A DNA stretch of 64,000 nucleotides. Origin: Ceratodon purpureus (taxonomy: Eukaryota > Streptophyta > Bryopsida > Pseudoditrichales > Ditrichaceae). Of this stretch, positions 25,301 through 37,154 are shown piece by piece (position 1 is the stretch's first letter; each line of letters starts with the position of its first letter). Location of the stretch: assembly GCA_014871385.1 (NCBI GenBank), contig CM026423.1, forward strand, positions 12,021,952-12,085,951. Direction: 5' to 3'. The notes under the pieces are model-generated. The model saw only the letters and a list, made by a program, of their open reading frames with translations. It was not told the origin of the DNA and made no database searches. Both the position numbers and the translations under genes were made by a program.

Positions 25301-26056
25301 GTAAGTCACTTTGTCCCAACCAATGATCGGGGAGATCCGGCAGTCAGTTGTAAATCAGCCGAATGAAGTTGTCAAATTACCGATTCAATTTGAAAGAGTT
25401 AGGATTTTTTCCGACTAGTATTTTAAATATTACCTCAGTTGCACACGGGTATCACCTAGGTATCATGTAGGTATCATACAAAATTACCGAATGCTTTTAT
25501 AGAAAAGGGGATAATAGCTGGATTGTATTAGAAACTTCCCGAACAGTGGTCCCAACTTGCATTTGAGCTCCTCTCGGAACGAATAAAGGTATATGCATAT
25601 TGTGCTTCTCGATTTGTGCAGATTTGTTTTTTACCTGAATATCCCATTTCATCTGAGGTACTGTACTTAGAATCCTTATGAGTTCACTTAGCTGCACCAA
25701 ACACTTCAGTTGTTTGTTCCCTGCTTAATTATAGTCTTTTGCAGGTGATTGCTGGGAAAGGCCATGAAACATACCAAATAGTAGGAGACACTAAAGAGTA
25801 TTTTGATGATCGAGAGGAATGTCGGGAAGCTTTGCAACATGTAGATGCACTTCACGCTGCCGGAGTTGACACCAGCGAGTTTCCTTGGAGGTAACTCAGC
25901 TCTCTTTCCTTGCTGCTTCTCCGATTCTAGATTTGTTGTTCTTTTGTGTGAATGAAGTTGTTTTACTATCTTGAATATCTTTCATATTCTGCATGTATCT
26001 AATCACGTTTTTGCGAACTTGATGTTTTGGATAACAGAGTTCCTGAAAGCAACTGA
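22375..26056 (+). CDS. MURE: Chloroplast MurE homologue (UDP-MurNAc-tripeptide ligase family)
   Basis: Seven exons, all phases agree: 22375-23497, 23640-24302, 24447-24638, 24848-24964, 25125-25300, 25745-25890, 26038-26056 (811 aa). A transit-like leader is followed by a long acidic stretch (residues ~90-270), as in plant MurE proteins. The Mur-ligase core starts near [13 protein letters not shown]. It includes the ATP loop [44 protein letters not shown], and TSDNPR, the DNPR motif that reads meso-diaminopimelate in bacterial MurE. The end is WRVPESN. In mosses MurE is needed for plastid division through a plastid peptidoglycan; in seed plants the homologue joins the plastid RNA polymerase complex (PAP11). 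The intact catalytic motifs favour real ligase activity here. Confidence 0.92.
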
Positions 26057-27423
26057 GATTTCTGGAGAATACCTAGACTGGGCACACTTAGAAAGAGGTC
26101 GATTGCCGCTGTGGTTACAACTCAACTATGGCCTTCAACAGTTCCTCAATGTGGGTATGCTCAGCACCCAAATGGCTTTGAGCATACTATTTAGTTTGAC
26201 AATTTTGTGCATCACACCTCTTCGATGAAGACTTCAAAGGGATCGAAACTACACACTTTCGGTGAGAAATCAGCTGTCAAGGTGGGCCTTACCAATGTAG
26301 GCCTCGCAACGCATCATGCTTTTGTGCAGATGCTTGCTGTACGTCTCTCCAGCCTTGTCTCCTCTACACGTTAATGTCCCAACTGTTGTTGGGGGTAATC
26401 TCACGAAGAGCCACTTGGAGAGATGCTAGACATGATCGGTCTACTCCTGTAATCATACGCTTCCGTCCAGGAAGAGAACAATAGTAGCCCTGGGCTGGTA
26501 CAACTGACCATTGGAAGGACCTTTGGGTTGGCCCATCTTGGCAGAGCTGGTGTAACATCAAATTGGGAAATATTATAATCATGTTCTTTTCCGATAGTCA
26601 TATCAATGTCATGGACCACTCTCGTCGTACCAGGGCGTTATCCTACGGCTCATCAGCTTACTATTCAACTCTTTCCCTCACTTCTAAAACCTTGACACGC
26701 TACTCATCCAAGTTCCAACATCTACCGGAGCTTGCAGTCTGGACATAATCAAGACTGGAATGAACAATTGACTCTGCAGTCTGTAGCTCTACTAGAAAAA
26801 CCAAGAAATATCTCCAAGATATCGCAGAAATCTACTCATGAAATCCATAACCACTCCTACAACATGGGTCATCACTTACCCGAAAACTTTTGGAAACCAG
26901 GCCCATCTTCAAAAGTTCCGTCCACAGTGATGAGTCATGACCACCTAAGGTATAGTACAGACAACACTCTCTTCTTCTTGAAGCAGAAAAAGTATTTTAC
27001 AAAAACTACCCCCTGAAAGACGACACTAATAATCATCGAAGCAAGTTGTGCGGTACAGTAACATAGTTGTGCAGGCCCCACTCAATGAACACCTAACTTC
27101 CTACAGTCCTTTTGAAATTCCATGTGTGGATAATGGAACTGGCTGGAGGCTTGTACTTTGTTATTGAACAGTTCTTGCAATTGAATCACGTCCAATTTTA
27201 GTCCAAAAATAATGTGGATACTTGCTGTTAAAATCATTAAAATTACGACAAACATCAACAGAACTAACAATCATCGAAGCAAGTGACACGGTGGGTGTCT
27301 AGGCCAGTGGGCCCATTTAATGATAGGTGAGCTACCAGACTTGTTGTACCAATCTAATCCCTGCAGCTAAGGGCCAGATTAAGAGCTGGCCCAAATTCTT
27401 CAAATTTCAATCAATAGGATTGC
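26057..27423. other. MURE 3' flank, no gene seen
   Basis: 3' UTR and intergenic DNA. The string AATCATCGAAGCAAGT occurs twice (about 27031 and 27271), suggesting an old local duplication. Confidence 0.45.
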
Positions 27424-27666
27424 TTAACCCTTAAACGTCAGACCCAGCCCGAGGGGCTAGGTTTTTTTTTGAGAGAATCTTGCTCGTAACTTACACTCCA
27501 TTATACCAAATTGGATTTTTAGAATGTCAAACTGAGCACCTTAAAGAGATCTATACTTTCTTAGAATATAGCTCAAGCAAATTAAAAATAGAATAATGCT
27601 TAAAATGGAGTTTAAAAGAGATTTTGGGAGTGGTATCAGGAAAGCATATGACGTTTTAAGGGTTAA
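27424..27666. mobile_element. piggyBac-type MITE, 235 bp, TTAA duplication
   Basis: TTAA at 27424-27427 is followed by CCCTTAAACGTCA. The right end reads TGACGTTTTAAGGG and then TTAA at 27663-27666. The inverted ends match except for one extra base. The interior is AT-rich, has no coding frame, and begins CAGACCCAGCCC. TTAA target duplication with CCC/GGG termini is diagnostic of the piggyBac superfamily. A non-autonomous element of this size would depend on a transposase such as the one at 43.6-46.4 kb; that pairing is inference. Confidence 0.85.
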
Positions 27667-27966
27667 TTCTTTCAAATTGGGCCTAAGGGCCCAACTAAAA
27701 CTTCAATTTATCTTGTGTGGCATCCTATATGGCACTATTTTAGTGTTAAAATATTTGGGCTTAAGTAATGCAGTTGGGACAAGGTTACCCCTTGCCCAAA
27801 CACCCACCTTGGGCTAGAACTTAGGTCCCTATTAGAGACTGAATCATGGATCTATCCAACACACCTTTTGGCCAATCCTGACTGCATGTAAAGAGGGCCT
27901 TAGAATATGAAAATGGAAGGAATGTTGACCCAAAACTGTCACCATTTTCAAGCAATTGCAACTTAA
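27667..27966 (+). repeat. Dispersed repeat copy A
   Basis: Matches 36530-36780 in the same orientation. Shared blocks are AAACTTCAATTTATCTT, TGGCAT, AAAATATTTG, GGGACAAG, CCCATTAGAG-like, GACTGAAT-like and CAAAAC-GTCACCAT. The two copies are diverged and AT-rich with no coding frame. This copy abuts the right end of the MITE. Confidence 0.65.
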
Positions 27967-28958
27967 TTCTATCACAAACAAGGAAATGATTCTTGTAGCA
28001 ACAGTAGTAGAGTTTTTCATCAATTATTCAAAGTCAAATTGCACAAATCAATAATGAAAACTAAGTTGAATCAAAATTGAAGATGTAATTTTAGAATTAA
28101 ATGTAGTTTTTTTTTAAAAAAAAATTAAATTAAATTCTAAAAAATTTGTGAGGATACAAAGAAATTCTTCACTGATTTGAATTATATGCACAATGACCAT
28201 GAATTTTATGAACAATGACCATAGTCAATAACCTAATCATATTTGTATTAATTAATGTAGAAAATCTACATTCTTTTTAAATCTACACTACATAAAAGTA
28301 AGCCATGTTACAACCAACATGAAATGTGAGAGTCATAGATTGACTTATCACATTAAAAAAATCTCTATATTATAGCATGGCTCTAGCCGTGGATAAAAGG
28401 AGCTATCATGATAATTCCTGTTAGTGAGTAAAGTTTTCTCATGTCCTTTAATAATATAGCTGTCAGTATACACTCTAACGACCACTACTGTCAACACCAT
28501 AGCATCCATATAGACAAGTACGTCCAATTCTATATCTTCAAGAAATATAACAAACACAAGAGACTGAATTCCAAAACATTCCCGCCGACAAAAAAACGTC
28601 CATTCCATATCTACAAGACATCAAAGAAATCACCAAAAAGAGCTTTCTTGTCCACCAATTAAATCAGCAAAATCATTATCCTCAAACATACTCAAATAAC
28701 AACTACACATCACAACCTAGCAACAAAGATTCAAAACACTATTCCTACTTTTAGTTTACCCACGCAAGAGCAAACATTCCATCAAACCATCACACCCAAA
28801 CCCACCACAACACCCAAACCCACCATAATCCACCATTTTCCTAGATCCCCATCCAAAACCCGTAGATCACCCCCAAAATCCACGAAAACTCCCATCAAAG
28901 CAGAGAGCGCAAACACAGAAGCAAAGGCGAAGAGAGAGAGAAAGAGAGTAACTTAGCT
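27967..28958. other. AT-rich DNA upstream of RIN13-like gene
   Basis: No coding frame. A CA-rich, pyrimidine-poor stretch (28720-28900, repeated CCCAAACCCACCA-like words) probably belongs to the promoter of the next gene. Confidence 0.45.
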
Positions 28959-29057
28959 ATGGCGGACGGCCACCGAGAATCCGAAGCAGAGGCGAAGCAC
29001 GCGATGGAGCTGCCTGTTGCTGTTGCGATGGAGGTGCCGCCACCGCCATCGCCCTGA
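28959..29057 (+). CDS. 32-codon upstream ORF or broken first exon
   Basis: ATG at 28959 opens a 32-codon frame rich in Ala/Glu and ending in a Pro run (PPPPSP), then TGA. Another frame then stays open to about 29240 with coding-like text, starting NPPPPPTPKFIAHPGRTGS and containing LAAANSLEELVL. Either this is a uORF in the 5' leader of the RIN13-like gene, or it is the start of a Pro-rich exon split by a frameshift. Good donor sites lie at about 29194 (gtacgt) and 29265 (gtgagt). Confidence 0.35.
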   Translation: MADGHRESEAEAKHAMELPVAVAMEVPPPPSP

Positions 29058-30336
29058 ACCCACCACCGCCTCCAACACCCAAGTTCATTGCTCACCCGGG
29101 TCGCACTGGATCAATTCTACCCGGACCTCAATTTACGCCTCTGCTTGCTGCTGCCAATTCCCTCGAGGAGCTCGTCCTCACGTCGCATGCGGCGGTACGT
29201 TCACGGCGTTCTACTCCTGTGGTGCGGCTTCATGAGTTCTAGAGCTTCTTCGGTTTCCTCTCTCGTGAGTTCTAGCTTCTGCCATTTTGTGATGGTGGGT
29301 TTGGTGAGGTGGGAGGTCCGTTTGGGATGAATTGCGTTTCGTCTTGAGGTGGTGAATTGGGTAGAAGGGCGGTGGTGGTGGGAGGATTTTTGTGTTGGTG
29401 GGGTGGGTTTGAGAATTGGATCAGACAGTTTGGTGTTGGTTTTTTTGTTTTGGGTTTGGGTTTGAGTGGAGGTTCTGTTTGTTGCGTTTGGGTTGTGGTT
29501 TGTGGGGTGAGGGATGGGAATTGGATGTCGAGAAGGTTGGCGTGGTGGTGGTGGCGGGTTTGGGATTGCGCTGGAGGTTTTTATTGTTTTTGTGTTTTTG
29601 TGTTTTTTTTTTTTTTTTTTCTTAAAATTTGGGGGGTTAAATTTAGGTCTAGTTGTTTTTTTGGATAGTTGAGTGACGAGGCGGAATTTGATGGAAGCGG
29701 TGGTGTGTCTCGGTTGTTGGTTTTGAGCTGAGTTAGTTGTGTTGTGGTATAAGTTGATGGGGAATTGGTGTTAGTGGTCGACGTGGATGCGTATTGTGGC
29801 CTCGGGAGTCTCGCCCATCCGGCCGAATTTTGCTTAATTGTGGCTTTAGTGGGTGAGTGTTTGGATGCGATTTCGGCTCTGGAGTGGTTTAGTAGTAGAG
29901 AGCTCATGTTAGATTCTGGAAAGATTGGCAATGACTGTGTGGTTGCGTTGAATGACGGTGTTCGGGTACAAGATGGGGGAGTGTTTTGGTTGGATTGAGG
30001 GAGTTTTTTGTTTGCTGGATCGTTTGGTGGTGGGGATGTTGTCATGCTTCTTTATGGTGATGTTTCTGGTTCAGCATGTTCTTCAGGTTGCTGGCTGAGA
30101 CGGAAGCGTGTTCTCTGGGAATTTATGAATTGGTTTTTAATTGCAGGTTGTTGGAAGTAGAGCTGGTGAAAGAGGTTTGTCGGACGGGGTGACTGATTGT
30201 GAGCGAGAGATTTCTCTAGGTGATCAGCATAGGTCACACTGAATATGTCACTTGGATTGTGTGCTTGTAGTCGGAATGAGAGTAGCCTAGTGGGTTATTA
30301 TTGCTTTTAGGTTTGGACTTCAACAGCTTTGTCAGC

Positions 30337-33295
30337 ATGGTTCTCGATTCGAATATCTACGATATTAGCAGCTCGGACGATGAGGAAGAAGACCACAGTC
30401 TAGATCGGAACGGTTCAACAGGATCGGCAGGACTGAGCCCCGATTTTCCTAAGGTAATGTAGTAGCTTGGCTGTTTGTTTCACATTCCAGCAATAGTAAT
30501 TTGTTCGCAGGACCAGTTTTCAGTAGTCAGTCAGGAAGGAGATGAGAGATTATCTCTCTGTTTATGCGAAGCGTAGGCTCCATTTCCCGTCTTTGTTTCT
30601 AAAGAGAGATGTTGTCGATTAGGATCTATTTGTACTTCTTTTTAACTTTTTATTGGAGTGTTGTTTGATTTTATTGAAGCTTCTATTCTAGTGTATAATC
30701 TTAGTAGAACCAAGATTATAAAATTTTAGAACTACGGGGTTCTAGTCTGTGTCCTATGCTTGGTAGTCCAGTGTTTTAGAATCGTGTGACAAGTACTTTC
30801 CACACATTATAATTTCTGTTTACTTGTTTTATTCTATTGACATGAATTTCCTCGTGTATATCATTTTAGTATGACCTGGATTCTTCTACATGGTCAGATG
30901 ACTTTTTGTATCAACAAATGCTTTATCTTTTGTTAGGTCTTCAGCATGGACGCGGAGGAGGATGACGATGTGGTGATTATTGACAAGCCCACAGTTACTA
31001 GTAGTGTGAAAAGGGACAAGCCAAGACCAATGAGATTTGTGGATGACGACGACTGTCGTATCTTGGATACGGACCCTGGTGCAACCGACATCACTGATAT
31101 TGATCCACCTCTCGATTCAGACGAATTGGTGATGACTGGAGAAAAAGGACCTGTATGTTATATCTTTAGGCCCTACTCCTTCTCTATATATTAAGAACGT
31201 TCTCATTTCCTGTTCCTTTTTCTATCACTTAGTCGTGCTTTTGTCCTCAACCTTTGTGTTTCCTGTGCAGGTGGCATGCAGAGATTTTGCACATGCTAGG
31301 TATCAATGTGTCCGCTATCCATTCAAGACTACCCTTCATTCCAAATTCTGTGCACAGGTGGATTTTTATTTCCAACAGCCTCGTGGTGATTGAGCCACAT
31401 CTTCAGATGCTTTGTCATGAAATCATCATGTTTTTCAACCTAGAATAAGTACTATATTTGCAATGACGGCAATCAGGTACTTAGACGAGGTTGACAGTCT
31501 GTGGTTTAGATTTTTATTTTATTTTTTTTACATCCTGTCTGCTTACTGAATTTATTATCTTCCGCAATTTACGAGTAGATCCTTTGAAAACATGCGGTAC
31601 TGATTGATGCGCTTGGGTTGCAGTGCCATTGTTATGTTTGCGATTCGCTAGCTCCGTGTACTCAATGGGGCGATGGAAGTGGTTCCAACGATCACTGTCA
31701 TGCAACGGAAGAGTCTCGCTGGAAAACATTACGGAAGCTTGCAAAATATGGTCCAGTTCCTTCCCTTGCGATTCCAACCACAGTAGTATCAGCAGCACCA
31801 ACGCCTCCTTTGTCAAGTAAGACGTCCGTCTCCACGAAATACTTGTCCATATCTTTTATATTTTTATGTTCATTTTGTGCTCTATAGCTTTTTAATGATC
31901 TTTACTCGTTTGTTGAAGATGTCCAAAGTTTCGATCGGTACATTTGCTCACTCTTGCCTTCGTTGGAGTTCCTTGTGTGGACGAAGGGCAGCCAAGTAAT
32001 CTGTCACAATCTGTAAATACCATCTTTATGTTCTGAGAAAACTTTATCTTGCAGATCTGAGCAACTACGGGAACTTTACTGCAGCAGGCAGGTTTCTTCC
32101 TTCAGCTGTATCACTGGATACTTCAAGTATGACATCACTGGATACTTCAAGTACATTACCAATTAACCAGGCAGCAGTTAGTCAATCGCCTGTCAGCCAC
32201 CCTGTTGGCTCTAGAGTCCCTCGCCAGGATCACGGCATCAGCACAACAGTTAAAAAAGATCCCTTGATCATCAAGCTAAAACCAAAAGCCCGAGGGAAGC
32301 CCTCCCAACCTCCACACCTTGGAGTACGTTCACCCAGGCCCCATTCAGGGAATAGATCAGCTTTACCTTCACCAAGAACTTCACCAAGAACTGCACCAGC
32401 ACCTTTTAGTAGAACAAGAGATGAGATTCCTCCTGCTGGCGTACAACCTCCACATTTTCCACAGTTTGCGTCCTACCCCAATCCTGGACCTGGAAGAGCT
32501 GGAAGTGGGACCGTTGCAGGTATGCCCCAACATCATTCACAATCTGTTCCAGCTTTTAAGACGGTTCCTGGGAGAGAAGGAGGGGTAGCAGTCATGGCCC
32601 CGCATGTACAGTTTTCACTCCCCAATGTAGCTCCTTATTTTTCTTCTCCTGCACCACCTCTACCCAGCAATCCAGCACCTGTACATTTTTCAAGGACAAC
32701 GGTTAATTCCAATGCTGTGCCAAGTTATTACCCTGCCTCTGCTCCACCTCTACCCAACAGCCCACCACCTTACATTCCTCCCCCACCTTCTAATGCATAT
32801 AATTATTCAGCTCCAGGGGCATATGATTTTCCTCCACCCGGTGTATTCGACCATAATTCGGCGCGGCTTCCCGGTACAGATGCAACTGCTGCAGGCCTCG
32901 TCCCTCCAGTTCCTCATATTCCTGACAGTAGGTACGTCTCTGCCAGCGCCTTGAGTACCCAGCAAGTAAATTGCAACGTGAATACGGCTACATTTTATGA
33001 GGGTCATAGTGGTGCACAGCCGTATGATTACCTAGCTCAGGGTTATAGGAGTCCAGTAGACTCGGCTCATTATCCTAGTTCCAGTTATATCTCATCCAAT
33101 GGAGGCAATGCTGATATTCTGGTCGGGGCAACGGAAGGATGGGTGGAGGACGCAACCGCACACTTCGACAGTTTCGGAAATGGAATCCTCGGCACCGCCC
33201 CTGATCATGATCACCAGGCTGCGAGTTCTCTGAATGACGTGTTGGAGCAAATGGCTGGTGATGATTATTTATGGGAACAGTTTCCGTGTTGGTAA
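30337..33295 (+). CDS. RIN13-like protein with Cys/His cluster and Pro-rich C-terminus
   Basis: Five exons in consistent phase: 30337-30453, 30937-31152, 31271-31357, 31624-31816, 32055-33295 (617 aa). The N-terminus is acidic (SSSDDEEED; DAEEDDDVVIID). Exons 3-4 join a conserved Cys/His block: ACRDFAHARYQCVRYPF, KFCAQ, CHCYVCDSLAPCTQWG, DHCHATEESRW. This pattern is what I recall from the RPM1-interacting protein 13 family, which has animal relatives too. The C-terminal 400 residues are Pro/Ser-rich and disordered-looking, ending YLWEQFPCW. Arabidopsis RIN13 modulates RPM1-dependent defence; a direct role here is inference. A 24-bp tandem duplication in exon 5 repeats SLDTSS. A 5' UTR intron probably spans about 29265-30310. 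Confidence 0.75.
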
Positions 33296-34419
33296 TTAGA
33301 TTCGACTTGTTTGATCAGAGAATAAGGTTGTGTTTGACATTTTCGAGAGAAGACTCCATGCCCCTGCTGCACTCCTGGTCTATGTATGGAGCAATGCTGG
33401 TCTATTTGGAGCAATATCAACGCAATTTCATCTTCCAGGTTGGTTTATTTTACTGCTAGGATTGAACTGAGCATTATTCCTGCTGTACTCTAATTGATGA
33501 TACACACTAGGGATTTCACTGATTAGCCAAATGAAGTGCATCATAATTCGATCGGGGCTATTATTTTTATAAGTGTTTTAAACTCAGTGGATCGTGCGCG
33601 AAGTGGCAGCACCTGTCCCTGTAGGTTGTGTTTAGGACCCTTCTGGCCTAACATGGCGTAGTCTTCACCAGTTCATTTTTTTAAAAGGATTTTGTCGGTA
33701 TACATAGGGCTTCAATGTACCGGTTTTTCAAGTTTCGTCATTTAATCTTGAACGCTTGTGATGACACTACTTATTCAAGGTCAGTTGTCAGGTTCACTGA
33801 TGAGGTTTCAGGTGTCAGACATCTGTGAGTTTTCTAAGAATCTGTTTTTTACTTGCTCTTTGCAGGTATGGAGAATTTTGTAACATACAGAGTTCATAAT
33901 TGAGGACAATTCTGTGAAGGAAACAGGCAACTGAGTCTTTCAGTTTTGCTCGGGTTAGACATAAAAGTGAACATCAGCGAAACTACATTATACATTATTT
34001 TACGGTATCCCCTTATTGGGAGGTGCCAGTTTGTGCAGGACATTGAAGCTTTTGGGGTAGATTAATGTACAGAAACCCCCTTTGTATGTGAGCTTCTTTC
34101 CCTGCTCTTGGTTTTTTTCAAAAGGTGTTATGGCATGTGTAAGAATATCTGGTCCTTGACTCAGGTATGCGGCTTAAAATCAGTGCATTCGAGAAAGTTC
34201 TTTTCATGTGTGTTAGTATTTACATGGGATTTACAGTTCATCGGCGCACAGAACAACACATCACTCGAAGAAAGTAGCTATATTATTCCCCGTTCACAAA
34301 ATTTCCCTTGTTTAGAGGCAATCAGGCTCATATATCTCCATTTATAGATAAATCTCATTTACAATACAAACTGAGTTGTTATTAGAGTTATCCTTAAAGT
34401 CACCTTGTGTTTTAAAAAA
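33296..34419. other. 3' flank, no gene seen
   Basis: 3' UTR of the RIN13-like gene and AT-rich DNA. No supported feature. Confidence 0.45.
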
Positions 34420-34704
34420 TACCATGAGTTTTGTGTTTTTGTATAATTTTTTTTTACTTCAAATAGTTGGGAGGTATGGAAGAACTTGGTGGTCTCACTA
34501 CATTTGGTGTGTAAGAGCTTGGTGGTCTCTAAACTCAAGGGAAACTAGTTTTGTCGTCATTCCATCCTTCAAAACTAGTTTCCCTTGAGTTTAGAGACCA
34601 CCAAGCTCTTACACACCAAATGTAGTGAGACCACCAAGTTCTTCCATACCTCCCAAGTATTTGAAGTAAAAAAAAATTATACAATAACGCAAAACTCATG
34701 GTAT
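34420..34704. repeat. Near-perfect foldback: 134-bp arms, 16-bp loop
   Basis: Left arm 34420-34553 and right arm 34570-34704 are reverse complements with only about three mismatches. They contain CTTGGTGGTCTCACTACATT and its complement. The loop is TCGTCATTCCATCCTT plus a base or so. No coding frame and no obvious target duplication. Such a structure is either a foldback/MITE-type insertion or a long hairpin locus able to yield small RNAs. Confidence 0.9.
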
Positions 34705-35436
34705 CTAAGTCAAATACCGGATGCCTTTACAAATAACTCTATTATCCGCTTGGTTTGCAAGGAAGAAAGTTTTAGAATAACATTTCATGTGTGACTTAAG
34801 ATAAACTCGGTAATTTTTTGAACTTGGTCTGCTAGAGACTTAGAATAGCATTTAATGTATGAAAACAAATTACTGCAGCTCATCCTCGCAAAAGCATTTT
34901 GAGTATTGGAGCAATTTAACGGAATCCTGTTTCAGGAAAACAAACACCAAAGCGGATTTCTTTACATGCAAGTCCAACTATTTAAATCATTAGTCCCCCT
35001 TTATAAAATGGCAATGGCCTCTGAGCATTTCTAACACTAATTCTTTCTAACCCTAATTTTGAGCCTTCCCCAACCTCTCTTGGAACTCCCTTCCAATTCT
35101 TCCAATTAGATTACTAATCAAGCTACTTTAGACCAATAACTTATTCTTTGTACGCCGAACTTTTCCTTGAAATGACCAACATTGACAATACCGTTTTAAC
35201 GCCTAAAGTTCTAAGAGAGCCAAAATGGCTCTTTGCGATTCTGGTAAGGACACTGTGGGTGCATTCTATTTTTAGACTTTTTGAGACTTTTTTGGGTGGT
35301 AGATGTGGACGGTAACTTTCCAAAAAGTTGCTACACGCAACATTTGGACTCACGGTTCATGAGTTAGAGCGTTTTAAAGATTTCAGCCAAACTTTGGGCA
35401 AGCTCTTAGCCACTGTGAATGCAGCAAATTCTGACG

Positions 35437-35734
35437 TGGACAGGACGTCCCCCAGGCTGGGACTTACCTAGTGCTACGAGCGTTTTGAGGAGCCACTCCC
35501 ATTGGTTGGCTTTTTTCTTTCAAAACCCTGAAATTTTCAACTTGGACCCCCTCGAGGCCATTTTTGGTAATTTTGAATTCAAAAATGGGGCCTGCGGCCC
35601 CAAATTACTCTAAAGGGACACCCTTAAGAATTTTAAAATAAAAAACCAAAAACTAAGGGCTCATCAACCCTGCCCCTCCGAAAAACGCTCATAGCACTTG
35701 GTAAGTCCCAGCCTGGGGGATGTCCTGCCGAAAT
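35437..35734. repeat. Inverted repeat, ~50-bp arms, ~200-bp interior
   Basis: Left arm 35437-35487 contains CCCCCAGGCTGGGACTTACC; right arm 35684-35734 contains GGTAAGTCCCAGCCTGGGGG. Arm identity is about nine in ten by eye. The interior is AT-rich with no frame. The surrounding DNA (35140-36300) has a repeat-like texture, including short CCCAAAA-TGCC words at 35738-35790. Confidence 0.75.
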
Positions 35735-36529
35735 GGCAAATTCTGCCCAAAACTGCCCAAAATTGCCAAAATCTGCCAAGATCTGACCAAAGACAAAACT
35801 TAGAAATTTTTATTTTTGGAAAATATCAAAATCTTAATTTTTGGTGGAATTTCAATGTATAAAGAAGGCAGTAGAGCATGTTCCGGCTGTTCGGATTTTC
35901 AATCCAAGATTTTTTCATATGTTATTTTTACTGTCAAAAAACGGCCTTTGTTTGTGAATTTCAGCATACCCCCTAGTCGAAAATGATTTTTTGGTGACCT
36001 TCCACAACTTTTTTGAATATGATATTTTTTGGACATGTACCTAACTCACTTAGGAACAAGAATATGGAGAGACTCATTCCATATCTACTTTCAAAAATGG
36101 TTTTTTGGGCCTTCAAAACTCTGCTGTCCCCTTTTTGCGCAAGGAAAAAAAAACTGTTTTTCAACTTTGAATGTTACTATCTTACAATTGGTGAGGAATG
36201 AGTGTGTGAGATTTGGTGGACATGTAGACATACAAGTTAGCTACTAGACCTTACGATTAGATGTACTAAAAAAGACCCCAACTTTGCAAAATCCACCTTA
36301 CTTTGAAGAAGGGCTGTTTTGAGGCTGTTTTGATGAAAAATACCCTCAAAACTTTAGGGAACTGGCATTATTTAGGACCATTTTTTCATTTGTAAAATTG
36401 TATGGATGATATTATAATTAGGATTCTAAATTTTAATTAGACTAACTTTTGGATTTTCTAATCTAAAATACAAGATTTTACAATAAATTGACTATTTAGC
36501 TTTTTTAAATCAATAAAATCACTCATTTT

Positions 36530-36780
36530 TAATAAATTAGGCCCAAGGACTTTATATTATGGCCTTACTTAAACTTCAATTTATCTTACGTGGCATTTTA
36601 CGCGGCACTACTTTGGCGCCAAAATATTTGAGTCTTATTAATGCAAGTGGGACAAGATTTTTCCTAGCCCAAACTCTCAACATAGTCATGAATTGAGGCC
36701 CCCATTAGAGGCTGAATTAACTAGCCACAAGAAAGATGGCGTAAGAAATGCATATCCAAAACCGTCACCATGCTTCAATC
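36530..36780 (+). repeat. Dispersed repeat copy B
   Basis: Partner of 27667-27966 (see there). It ends about 370 bp before the RPL18A start. Confidence 0.65.
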
Positions 36781-37154
36781 CACCATCATCCTCAAAACGG
36801 ACACCATCCCTTAAAACCATCACTATCCCCAAACCCGTTACTGTTGCTAAAACCATCCCTAAACAGTCACAATCCCAAAGCCGTTACTACATGAAAAACC
36901 GATACTACTCCCTGAACCGATATTGTCCTAAAACGATTTTCATAGACTGATAATTCGTAAATGTAGATTTCATACATGTGACTGATTTGAAGTTCAGTGA
37001 CGGATTTGTGTCTACGGAGCTCAATTTCAAACCCTAGCGAAGGGCCGCTAAAACCCTGGGAACACACCCAGAAGACCCTCTTTCGCTCCGTCGTGCTGCA
37101 GGAATCGGGTACGCCCCGCGTCGTCGTCACCGCAGTCTCATCACCGCAGTAGCC

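Noticed and set aside
29357..29668. Gly/Val/Phe-rich frames in 29.3-29.7 kb
   Set aside because: Product of G/T-rich intron-like DNA ending in poly-T; lies in the probable 5' UTR intron.
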